A stretch of 64,000 bases of DNA from Gavia stellata. Lineage: Eukaryota > Chordata > Aves > Gaviiformes > Gaviidae. Where the stretch lies: assembly GCF_030936135.1 (NCBI RefSeq), contig NW_026776913.1:1488001-1552000 (forward strand). The letters are read 5' to 3'. The translations under genes and the position numbers were made by a program. Positions 32,047 to 42,440 of the stretch are shown here, in pieces (positions within the stretch are counted from its first letter, which is position 1; every line of letters begins with the position of its first letter). The notes beneath the pieces were generated by a model. It was not told where the DNA came from and did not search any database. It worked only from the letters and a program-made list of their open reading frames with translations.

Positions 32047-33171
32047 GTGTGGATTCGATGGCCTGGCACATCAGCCCCACGGGAGTATAAAGCTCTAGTG
32101 GACACCGGTGCCCAGTGTACTTTAATTCCATCAGATTACAAGGGGGCGGAATCCATCTGTATTTCTGGAGTGACAGGGGGATCCCACGAACTGTCTGTGT
32201 TGGAGGCTGAAGTAAGCCTAACCGGGAATGAGTGGCAAAAGCACCCTATTGTGACTGGTCCAGAGGCTCCGTGCATCCTTGGCATAGACTATCTCAGGAG
32301 AGGGTACTTCAGAGACCCAAAAGGGTACCGGTGGGCTTTTGGTATAGCTGCTTTGAGTACGGAGGAAATTAAACAGCCATCTGGCTTGCCTGGTCTCTCA
32401 GAGGATCCTTCTGTGGTGGGGTTGCTGCAAGTTAAAGAACAGCAGGTGCCAATTGCTACCATGACAGTACACTGGCAACAATATCACACCAATCGAGACT
32501 CCCTGGTTCCCATCCATAAGTTGATCCGTCAACTGGAAAGTCAGGGAGTGATCAGTAAGACTCATTCACCCTTTAAGAGTCCCATATGGCCCGTGCAAAA
32601 ATCTAACGGAGAGTGGCGGTTAACAGTGGACTATCGAGGCCTGAACGAAGTCACACCACCGCTGAGTGCTGCCGTACCAGACATGCTAGAGCTTCAATAT
32701 GAACTGGAGTCAAAGGCTGCCAAATGGTATGCAACAATAGATATCGCCAATGCGTTCTTCTCGATCCCTCTGGCAGCAGAGTGCAGGCCACAATTTGCTT
32801 TCACATGGAGGGGTATCCAGTACACCTGGAATCGACTGCCCCAGGGGTGGAAACATAGTCCTACCATTTGTCATGGGTTGATACAGAGTGCACTGGAACA
32901 AGGCGAAGCTCCCGAACACCTGCAGTATATTGATGACATCATTGTGTGGAGCAACACAGTGGAGGAAGCGTTTGAGAAGGGGAGAAGAATAATCCAGATT
33001 CTCCTGAAAGCTGGTTTTGCTATAAAACAAAGTAAGGTCAAAGGGCCTGCACAGGAAATTCAGTTTTTAAGAATAAAATGGCAGGATGGGCGTCGTCATA
33101 TCCCAATGGATGTGATCAATAAAATAACAGCCATGTCTCCACCAACTAACAAAAAGGAAACACAAGCTTTC
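32047..33171 (+). mobile_element. Protease and reverse transcriptase region of the ERV
   Basis: The aspartic protease motif VDTGAQCT is near 32098, and RT words VDYRGLN, LPQGW and YIDD run between about 32620 and 32945. The order protease then RT is that of retroviruses. Part of a broken fossil. Confidence 0.85.
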
Positions 33172-33179
33172 TAAGGTGT

Positions 33180-35172
33180 TGTGGGTTTCTGGAGAATGCA
33201 TATTCCAGGTTAAAGTCTGATCGTAAGCCCTCTCTATCGAGTGACGCGGAAGAAGAATGACTTTGAATGGGGCCCTGAACAGCAGCAAGCCTTTGAACAA
33301 ATTAAATGGGAGATAGTCCATGCAGCTTGGGCCAGTCCGGACAGGGCAAGATGTGAAAAATGTGCTTTACACCTCAGCTGGGAATAACGGCCCCACCTGG
33401 AGCCTCTGGCAGAAAGCACCTGGAGAGACTCGAGGTCGACCTCTAGGGTTTTGGAGCCGGGGATATAGGGGATCTGAAGCCCGTTACACTCCAACTGAAA
33501 AAGAAATATTAGCAGCATATGAAGGAATTTGAGCTGCTTCGGAAGTAGTTGGTACTGAAGCACACAGCTCCTTTTGGCCCCTCGATTGCCTGTGCTGGGC
33601 TGGATGTTCAAAGGGAAGATCCCCTCTACGCATCACGCAACTGATGCTACATGGAGTAAGTGGGTTGCACTGATAACGCAACGAGCTCGGATGGGAAACC
33701 CCGACCGCCCGGGAATCCTGGAAGTGATCATGGACTGGCCAGAGGGCCGAAACTTCGGAGTGTCACCAGAGGAGGTGACTCGTGCTGAAGAGGCCCCTCT
33801 GTATAATGAATTATCAGAGACTGAGAAGCAATATGCCCTGTTTACAGATGGATCCTGTTGTATTGTGGGAAAACATCGAAGGTGGAAAGCTGCTGTGTGG
33901 AGTCCTACGTGACAAGTTGCAGAAACTGCTGAAGGGCAAGGTGAATCAAGTCAGTTTGCAGAGGTGAAAGCCATTCAGCTGGCTTTAGATATTGCTGAAC
34001 GAGGGAAATGGCCAGTACTTTATCTCTATACAGACTCATGGATGGTGGCAAATGCCCTGTGGGGGTGGCTACAGCAATGGAAGCAGAGCAACTGGCAGCG
34101 CAGAGGTAAGCCCATCTGGGCTGCTGAATTATGGCAAGGTATTGCTGCTCGGGTAGAGAACCTGGTTGTAAAAGTACGTCATGTAGATGCTCACATACCC
34201 AAGAGTCGTGCCACTGAAGAACATCGAAACAATGAGCGGGTGGACCAAGCTGCTAGAATTGAAGTGGCTCAGGTGGATCTGGATTGGGAACATAAGGGTG
34301 AGCTATTTATAGCTCGATGGGCCCATGACACATCAGGACATTTAGGAAGGGATGCAACATACCAATGGGCTCGTGATCGAGGGGTGGACTTGACTATTGA
34401 TGCCATTGCACAGGTTATCCATGAATGTGAAACATGTGCCATAATCAAACAAGCTAAGCGGCTGAAGCCTTTTTGGTATAGAGGACGATGGCTGAAATAT
34501 CAATACGGGGAAGCCTGGCAGGTTGATTATATCACACTACCACGAACCCGCCACGGGAAGCAGCATGTGCTTACAATGGTGGAAGCAACTACCGGATGGA
34601 TAGAAACATACCCCGTGTCCCATGCCACTGCCCGGAACACTATCTTGGGCCTTGAAAAGCAAATTTTATGGCGACATGGCACCCCTGAAAGAATTGAATC
34701 AGACAACGGGACTCATTTCCGAAACAACCTCATTAACACCTGGGCCAAGGAGCATGGCATTGACTGGGTGTATCACATCCCCTACCATGCACCAGCCTCC
34801 GGGAAAATGGAACGATACAACGCACTGTTAAAAACGACACTGAAAGCAATGGGTGCTGGGACATTTAAGCATTGGGATACACATTCAGCAGAAGCCACTT
34901 GGCTAGTTAACACTAGAGGCTCTGCCAGTCGACCTGGCCCTGCCCAATCAAAACCCCTGTGCACTGTGGAAGGAGATAAGATTCCCGTAGTACATATAAG
35001 GAACTTGCTGGGAAAAGCAGTCTGGGTTATTCCTTCCTCAGGAAAAGGTAAACCTATTCGCCGGGTTATTTTTGCTCAAGGACCTGGGTACACTTGGTGG
35101 GTAATGCAGAAGGATGGTGGACTCCAGTGCGTACCTCAAGATGATTTAATTCTAGGTGAAACTGATCCATGA
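33180..35172 (+). mobile_element. RNase H and integrase region of the ERV
   Basis: An RNase H-like YTDSW is near 34027. The integrase has an H-H-C-C zinc region (34320-34440) and a D-D-E core (WQVDY, ESDNG, GKMERY) between about 34520 and 34815. The region ends at 35172. It is broken as a whole. Confidence 0.82.
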
Positions 35173-35576
35173 TTTGAGTTACATGTTACAGGAATAAATT
35201 ACTATAGCACGAACCACCTGAACCAATGAAGGACAAGCCTTACAAGAAACAGTGCAACTGCAGCAGTGACCTGACCTGAGCTGGCTGTGGTGCCCAATAA
35301 CTCCACGCGATACAACACCTCTTCTCTCCTGAGTGACCACCATTAACAGATGGAGCCCAAAGTCACGGACTAAATGAACTCAATGGACATTTTGTGGACA
35401 TTTGTGGATATCTGTGGGCACTTTACAGGCATTTCACAGGGGTGGTCCATAGACTAAGGGAATGATATCTGTGTACTATAGGAAAGGATGGGAAGGGTGA
35501 TGGTAGGTAAGGAGAATGTATTGGATGGTGTGCTACCTGAGTATGACATAAATGGTATGGAATAAGGGGTGAAGAA

Positions 35577-35967
35577 TGTGCTGGTTTTGGCTGGGATAGA
35601 GTTAATTTTCTTCATAGTAGCTAGTATGGGGCTTTTCTGCTTCTCACCCCACCCCGCCAGCGAGTAGGCTGGGGGTGCACAAGAAGTTGGGAGGGGACAC
35701 ATCTAGGACAGCTGACCCCAACTGACCAAAGGGATTTTCCATACCATGTGATGTCATGCTCAGTATAGAAACTAGGGGAAAAGCTGGCTGGGGGACCACT
35801 GCTTGGGCTGGGCATTGGTCAGAGGGTGGTGAGCAATTGTTTTCATTTGTACCACTTGCCTTTCTTGTTTGTTGTTGTTGTTATTTTCCTTTTCAATACA
35901 ATTTTTATTATTATTATCATTATTATTTCATTTTGCCTCATTTCACTTATTAAACTGTTATTAAACA
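35577..35967 (+). mobile_element. 3' LTR of the ERV, truncated or of another subtype
   Basis: Begins TGTGCTGGTTTTGGCTGGGA like the 5' LTR but lacks part of the next 100 bp. From about 35790 it runs into a TTG/TTA-rich stretch (35865-35945) absent from the 5' LTR. Similarity ends near ATTAAACTGTT at 35950-35960. The 3' edge is therefore approximate. Confidence 0.7.
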
Positions 35968-36540
35968 GCTGGGGTGAGAGGCTAGTGCTGGAAAAGGTGG
36001 TGGTTATTGGCTGGTGTGTGACGATTGCCCTGGGGCAGGTGCCCGGGGTGTCCAGTGAACACGGGCACAGGCCAGACCCTGCTCTGCTGGTCCTTCATGT
36101 CTCTCGCAGGAGCCCGGCTGTGCGAGGACCCTGCTGTGTGCCCCCACCCTGCCCACTCACACACTTGAGCTGTTCGCTGGAGTTTTCATCAGTGGGGCCA
36201 CTTTCTTGGGCATGTTCTTGAGAGCAGCCTTGGAACAAGTCCTAAGCCTTCAGGCTGTGCCCTGAGAAGATCACCTTTCTTTATGGAAACGCTGTTGTGG
36301 AGGCCAGCTCTGTCACAGAAGTGCCCGTTCCCTGTCCCTCCCTGTTTTCACAGGACTACCACATGGCAGGACTGTGCCCAAGCTGCCAGAGCACTCAGGC
36401 CTTACACCAATGCAAGGGCTGAGAAGAAGAGAGTAGAAGTGGGAAGTGAGCAGGTCTGGAGACACCAGGCACTGGTGCTCCCTGGCAGTGCTGCCGTGCT
36501 GGGATTCTTTTCCTCTCCGCCTCTGCACACCCGTACTCAC
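35968..36540. other. No gene recognised
   Basis: Sequence between the ERV and the OR4 3' flank. It does not continue the core copy that the ERV interrupts. Only short ORFs are present and no repeat family was recognised. Confidence 0.5.
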
Positions 36541-36862
36541 CCTGTAGCTCCAGAGAATGCCTCAAAGGAAGGATCTCAAAGAAGTCACTGAGGGGTTCTT
36601 AGTTTTGTTTAAACACACAGACAGCATGGCTCCTTATTTACACAGACCCTGGGTAACACAAACGTTGGATAGACATATAATTACAAATGGCACAAATAAT
36701 GACAATTCTTTATGGACAACATTGTGCAAAGTAAGACAAAGCAAATAAACCCCAAACCCACAACCAAAGCCACCAAAAACTACAGAAGATGGGCTTGGCC
36801 TGTAATGAGTCACATTAGGAGTGATTTGCAGAAGATGATAATAAGTTTATTGCTTTTGAAAA
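36541..36862 (-). other. OR4 3' flank (shared with OR6)
   Basis: Matches 62.38-62.55 kb downstream of OR6: GGATCTCA, then TTTGTTTAAACACACAG near 36605 and 62444. On the minus strand an AATAAA lies at 36846-36851, 12 nt after the OR4 stop, a possible poly(A) signal. Confidence 0.72.
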
Positions 36863-37780
36863 TCATCCAGTCATCAGTTTCCACACTGCATCCTTGAGCT
36901 CCTGGTTCCTCATGCTGTAGATGAGGGGGTTCACTGCTGGAGGCACCACTGAGTACAGAAACGACACCAGCAGGTTCAGGGATGGGGAGGAGATGGAGGG
37001 GGGCTTCAGGTAGGCAAACGTGCCCGTGCAAATTAAGAGGGAGACCACAGCCAGGTGAGGGAGGCACGTGGAAAAGGCTTTATGTGGTCCCTGCTCAGAG
37101 GGGATCCTCAGCACAGCCCTCAAGATCTCCACGTAGGACAGCACAATGAAAAGAAAACAAAGAAAAGAAAAAAATAAAGTAAAAACAAGAAGCCCAACTT
37201 CCCTGAGGTAAGCATCTGAGCAGGAGAGATTTACAATCTGTGGGATTTCACAGAAGAACTGGTCCACAGCATTGCCTTGGCAGAGTGGTAGTGAAAATGT
37301 ATTGGCCGTATGCAGCAGAGAAGTGAGCAACCCACTGCCCCAGGCAGCTGCTGCCATGTGGACACAAGCTCTGCTGCCCAGGAGGGTCCCGTAGTGCAGG
37401 GGTTTGCAGATGGCAATGTAGCGGTCGTAGGACATGAAAGTGAGAAGGTAAAACTCTGCTGACATGAAAAAGAGAAACAGAAATACTTGAGCAGCACATC
37501 CTGCATAGGAAATGGCCCTGGTGTCCCAGAGGGAATTGGCCATGGCTTTGGGGACAGTGGTGGAGATGGAGCCCAGGTCGAGGAGGGAGAGATTGAGGAG
37601 GAAGAAGTACATGGGGCTGTGGAGCTGGTGGTCGCAGACTATGGTGGTGATGATGAGGCCATTGCCCAGGAGGGCAGCCAGGTAGATGCCCAGGAAGAGG
37701 CAGAAGTGCAAGAGCTGCAGCTCCCGCGTGTCTGCGAATGCCAGAAGGAGGAACTGGGTGATGGAGCTGCTGTTGGACAT
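36863..37780 (-). CDS. Olfactory receptor 4, OR14-like, intact, short tail
   Basis: 305 residues, ending ...VWKLMTG. Start MSNSSSITQF; GN (39-40), PMYFFL (56-61), MSYDRY (116-121), the loop 2 cysteines with FFCEIP (175-180), KAFSTC and NPLIY are present and the frame is clean. TM3 (LFFMSAEFYLLTFM) and TM5 (FTLFFSFLCFLF) carry most of its differences from the others. The in-frame ATG at 37915 is rejected in favour of MSNSSS because of the splice acceptor 23 nt upstream. Its stop TGA (36863-36865) corresponds to a TGC codon in OR6. It pairs with OR6 by 3' flank and forms a divergent pair with OR5 across the right core. Confidence 0.93.
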   Translation of the reverse strand: MSNSSSITQFLLLAFADTRELQLLHFCLFLGIYLAALLGNGLIITTIVCDHQLHSPMYFFLLNLSLLDLGSISTTVPKAMANSLWDTRAISYAGCAAQVFLFLFFMSAEFYLLTFMSYDRYIAICKPLHYGTLLGSRACVHMAAAAWGSGLLTSLLHTANTFSLPLCQGNAVDQFFCEIPQIVNLSCSDAYLREVGLLVFTLFFSFLCFLFIVLSYVEILRAVLRIPSEQGPHKAFSTCLPHLAVVSLLICTGTFAYLKPPSISSPSLNLLVSFLYSVVPPAVNPLIYSMRNQELKDAVWKLMTG

Positions 37781-38103
37781 TGGCTGTTTCTTAGTATGGG
37801 GCTCTGTGCACAAAAGGAAAAGACAGGAAGAATTAGGACATATTTCTCTGAGAAAAGCCACTCCAATTTTCACAAAAACACCACCACCACCACCCCCCCC
37901 CCAGTTGGAATGCATTTCCTTTCTCCAGTTTGTACTGGCTGAGTGTGCTGTGAGGAGCAGGAGCTCTGCCCTTCTGCTGCTGAGGAGTCAGCTTTGCTCT
38001 GCTGCAGTGGGTACATGGGAGCTGGATTGTGACAGCTCCAATGTTCACAGGGGATGTAAAATGTAATCCACCTTTCATGGAAAAATTCAATATCTGCACT
38101 CAT
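37781..38103 (-). promoter_or_regulatory. Class B 5' flank of OR4 with 3' splice site and (ACC)n
   Basis: The minus-strand acceptor CCTTTTGTGCACAG ends at 37804, 23 nt before the ATG. The rest matches the flanks of OR2, OR5 and OR6. A CAC/C-rich simple repeat at 37878-37903 is found only here and enlarges the pyrimidine/purine-asymmetric stretch before the acceptor. Confidence 0.72.
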
Positions 38104-38239
38104 GTCTCAGAGGAACATGGGCTGTGGCAGAGAGGCTTGGCATGTCTTTTTAATAATTTTGCCTGTGTTTTTTCACAGGGCTGCAGTGTCCATCAGTCCC
38201 ATTCCAATCTGCCCTGTGTTTTCATTTTGCTGCCTTGAA

Positions 38240-40050
38240 GATGCCTTCACACACAAATTACTCTTTTAAAAAAAACCCCAAACCTGGACTCTGATGAGAC
38301 CAGAGGAATCCTGTTTCAAAGGACAGCTCTGAAAACTCTTCTCCAGCCCAGCCCAGAGGTGGAGGTGTGATGGAGAGGGCAGGACACGACCCCTCCCAGA
38401 GAGAAGCAACTGACTCTGCGAGGAGAGTGCCGACCCCCAAGGAAAGGCTCCGCACTCCCGAGGATCCCACAGCAGAGCTGCGCCTTTCTGGGGGGCAGCT
38501 TGCAAGCCCTGCAGGACAGGCAAAGCAGAGACTCGGGGGTCCCTCCGATGGGAGGTTCTACAGAGAGAGTCAGCTCATTGCCCCGCAGACAGTGCCCAGC
38601 AGACATCTGCAGGGAAACACAGAAAGAGAGCTGCCTGAGCGCACCCTCCCCCTGTGCTCGTTTGCAGTGTCCTCCCACTCCCCGTCCCTGTCTCTGCTGC
38701 CTGCAGCTGTCCCTGCCAGGAGCTGGTTCTCTGTCCCCTGTGTCTCCTCCCTGGCAGTGCTCACAGAGCCCATCCCACCCGCTGCCTGCTCAGCTCTGCC
38801 CTGCAGAGCCCTCCCTGCAGCAGGACACTGCCCAGGGGCATCTCTGGGTGTGCAGGCTCTGAGGGGAACATCAGACCAGCCCTGGCGAGGCTGGAAAAGT
38901 GACACTGATGCTGTCTGTGACCACGGCATGGTGATTTCCAATACTCCCCGCTTTATTCACCTCTAAGAGGAACAGACTTGGAATTTCAGTGCCTCCTCCG
39001 GAAATGAGAGATTAATTTCTATGTGCCATCGCCCACCCAGACAACCCAGAGGAGAAGAGTGAAAGACCAGGATCCTTCCCTTTCAGGCAGCCCCTGCCTT
39101 GCTGTGCTTCCTGAAAAGTCTCCTGGGAAGATCCTGCAGTGATGTGGAGCTGTGAGCAGCCCTGACCCACACAGCACCCTCTCAACAGCAGAAGCACCCT
39201 GCCATTGCACTGGTCTCTCCTTCCACCCCCAGCTTCTCCCCACAGCGCCGTGGGGAGCTCCCCGGGCAGGCTGAGTGCTGACCCTGGCAGGCGGCAGAGT
39301 CCCTGCCCCAGCACCCAGCCCCGGGGGTGCAGGGACCCTGCTCGGAAGGACAGCCCTGGGCACCCCTGGCTGCACACCCACCTTCACACCCTGCAGCCGT
39401 CCCTGGCAGAAGGCAGCCCTCATGCCCTGTCCCTCTGATGGTGCAGCAGGGAAGCCCTGCTCTGGAGCACCTCCTCCTCCTCTACACTGGAGAACCTGTG
39501 GCAGTTCTTCCTCAAAGGTCTCAGCGTTTGTGGGATGTGCCATCATTAGGAGATCTGTCCGTGAACTATACCTAAATTGCCCTGCAGCAAGAGACTTACC
39601 GTGTCAAGGGCTGTGAAGATTTCTCCTCCAGTGAGCTCGCCTCTGTCCTCCCACCCCAGACTGCCTTTAACCTCTCTCTGCCTTGATCCTCTCCCCTCGG
39701 TGCCTGCAGGCAGTGCCCTCAGCCCTGCTGCACTTCGCAGAGGAGCTGCTCCTGGGCAGAGCTGTCTCTCGGCAGTGCTGCCTGCTTGCCCTGAGCTCCC
39801 TCCATCCCAGGAGCCCGGCCCAGCTCAGCAGCAGAGGAGCAGCCCAAGGCGGCACTTTCTCTGCCCCTCGGGGCTCCCCCCAGGGGTCCCTGGGGCTCCA
39901 GGGGAACCTGCTGTGAAACAGGCTGGAGCAATCACTGAGGTTCCCTCCCGCAGCTGGGGAGAGACACTTCTTCCCAGCACTGACATTTCCCTGCTGAGAG
40001 ACAGAGTCACGCCTAAATATCAACTTTTCTTGGCCCATCTTTAGACAGGA
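38240..40050 (-). repeat. Segment F, copy 4 (upstream of OR4)
   Basis: An uninterrupted F on the minus strand. It shows the empty site (near 38440) for the CR1 that sits in OR2's F. It nearly matches OR5's F in inverted orientation and joins the core at about 40050 through the same junction as OR3's copy. Confidence 0.82.
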
Positions 40051-41459
40051 CAGCCAGACAGGGACAGGCAGGGATCTCCTTTACCCCTGCTGAGGGAAGG
40101 GATGCAGCTGAGCCCGACAAGGCATCTCATCCTGGGTTTGGAGTGCTGGGGCTGGAAGGGCACTCAGCTCCCTCCCATGCACACCACAGACCCACAGCAG
40201 GTGGGATTCCTCTTGCCCCCCTTCAGGTGGACACACAATAGGCACCTGCATGTGAGCTCCTGCTCTCAGCTCCCATGGTAATTAATGGAGCTGGAGGCCA
40301 GGAGTGAGCTGTTCAGATGCAGTTGTCTGGTGACATCTGAGGTGCCAGAGGTGGTCAAAGATGTGTGCCGCTAATAGAGACAGATTGAAGATACGTGCAG
40401 GCTGATGTAGAGACAGGCCAACATCTGGGGCATCTTCTTGGAGGCTCTTGGGAATTTCCTTTGGCCAACTGAAAGGACAGCTGCTGCCCAAATTAAGGGC
40501 AACTGAACCTGTCCCTACTCGTTATGTTCAGTTCAGCCTATAGAGACATTCATAGGATGGAATGGAGTCGTATGCCACAGGGAGAGCTCCGTCTCTTTCT
40601 TCCTCTCCTCCAGGTGTTGGGTTTATTTGATCTTCACTGACTATATTGGCAGGTGTCTCGTGTTCATCCCCACATTGGGGTACAGAATTCAAGGCAGCTG
40701 CTCAATGTAATGTTCAAATCCAGGCCCACAGAGCTACCTGAGATGCCAGGGCTGGCAAGAAAATCACAGGACCACCAGGAAAGGAATTCCCATTCAGGGT
40801 GGGTGTGTGACAGACACTCCAGTCTGCATGCCATGCAGACTCTGTCCAGAGAAGAGAGTCTCCCATTTTGGTCATTCAAACTCATACTGTATTCCCTTAG
40901 GAGGAAATGACTCTATTCCTCTTCTCCACAGTCAGTCAGAAATGATGTTCTCAGGAGACCTTCCTGCTGCATTGTCAGACAGAGACAAGGCCATGCAGGT
41001 GCCATGATGGCCGGTACCGAGTGGGAGCTGCCCGCAGGCTGCACTGTGACAAGGAGCTGCTGAGATTGTCTTGTGCCCAAGGGATCTCTGCAGCACAGTA
41101 CAGGTGTGGAGGCCACGCTGTACACGCAGCACAGCGCAGCACAGCACTAACTGTTCGATTCACAATGGTCTTCTGGTCAGGATCAGTGATGAGGTTTGCC
41201 TGTGAGAAGTCTGCGCTCCACCCCGGTGCCACAGCTGAGGTGCTGTAGCCCAAAGGTGCATGGCCAGGAGGAGCTGGAGCACAGGCAGGAGGAGCTGAAG
41301 CCCCAGGACTTGTCACTCTACTGTGATGGTTTGGGATTAAATGAGAAGTGGTGGCACAGCTTGCTGAGCTGGGGTGCTGCAGTGGAGGGATACAGGCTCT
41401 GATGGAGAAGGTGACAGATGGACGAGAATCGGGGGGAAGCACCCTGTGTGAAGGAGCAG
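40051..41459 (-). other. Core interval without a recognised gene (right arm)
   Basis: Counterpart of 13.18-15.54 kb, with the 0.8-kb deletion at about 40812. ORFs of 60-155 codons occur on both strands and have no known domain. Confidence 0.45.
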
Positions 41460-42440
41460 CTAGGATATATGGAGCTCCTCTATGAGATGGGCAACAGGTT
41501 GGGCCAGCTTCTGTGAGTGAGGATGAGAAGAGAAGTCAGTAAGGGTGACATGGTCTTGGCACTCATAACCTACTTTGTCAGGGAGAGGAAACAGCAAAAG
41601 TCCTCTCTCAGCAAGCCGAGGAAGTCTCCAGGTTAAGCAGCAGGTTCCTGTGGGGGACTGTAAGTGCCCTGGCATTCCCTGGCCAGGCAAAGTGACAGGA
41701 TGCCGGCAGCCTGGAGGCTCCTGGGACAAGTTCCTAAGAGAGCTGCCAGGTGGGCCAACAAGGGGGATGCTCACCTGGAGGTGGTACTGGCAAACAAGGA
41801 AATATTGGGGTCCCAGGTGTCAAAGGAAGGCCAGCAGCAGAGCACAGGCTGGTGGACTCCAGAGACAAAGACTTTGATATACAGGGGGGACTGATCCAGG
41901 TGGTGCCATGGGAAGCAGCTCTGAAGGGGGAAGGAGCTCAGGAAATGTGATAGGCCTTGCAGGACAGCCTCTCCCGAGCACAAGAAAGATCTCTCTGAAT
42001 ACCTATGGAAAAGAAACATTCATCTGTTGGCCAGTATTGCTATGATGGCCAAGAGCTTCCTGGCTTGTATCAGAAACAGTGTGGACGGCAGGACTAGGGA
42101 AGTGATTGTCCCCCTGTAGAGAGGTGGGTGCTGGTCTCTTCTCCCAAGTGACAAGTGATAGGAGAAGAGGAAACAGCCACAAGTTGTGCCAGGGGAAGTT
42201 TAGACTGGATATTACGAAAAGTTTCTTCACCAAAAGGGCTGTCAGACACTGGAACAGGCTGCCCAAGGACGTAGTGGAGTCACCATCACTGGAGGTTTTT
42301 AAAAGACGTGTGGATGAGGCGCTGAGGGACATGGTTTAGTGGTGGACTTAGCAGGGTTAGCTTTACGGTTGGACTTGATGATCTTAAAGGTCTTTTCCAA
42401 CCTAAACCATTCTATGAATCGATGATTCTATGATCCTTGT
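41460..42440 (+). mobile_element. CR1 LINE, internally deleted (right arm)
   Basis: Plus-oriented counterpart of 12.29-13.18 kb. ORF2 words (VPWEAALKGEGAQE near 41910, then a SLSRAQE-like word) are followed after a join by the RT end and 3' UTR, finishing with TCTTTTCCAACCTAAACC and the ATGAATCGATGATTCTATGA tail near 42434. The 5' limit is uncertain. Confidence 0.75.

Larger units (their letters stand above)
29462..35967 (+). mobile_element. ERV, ERVL-like (class III) fossil, broken
   Basis: An LTR element with a 5' LTR (29462-30081), primer site, a gag-like region, a protease-RT region, an RNase H-integrase region and a 3' LTR from 35577. No env is visible in the about 400 bp between integrase and the 3' LTR. 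The RT words LPQGW and YIDD and the general layout suggest an ERVL-like family; this is my reading, not a search result. The pol part is broken, with roughly three to five breaks. The two LTRs differ in their inner halves, so LTR divergence cannot date it simply. Middle age is likely: younger than the core duplications that it interrupts. Confidence 0.88.
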
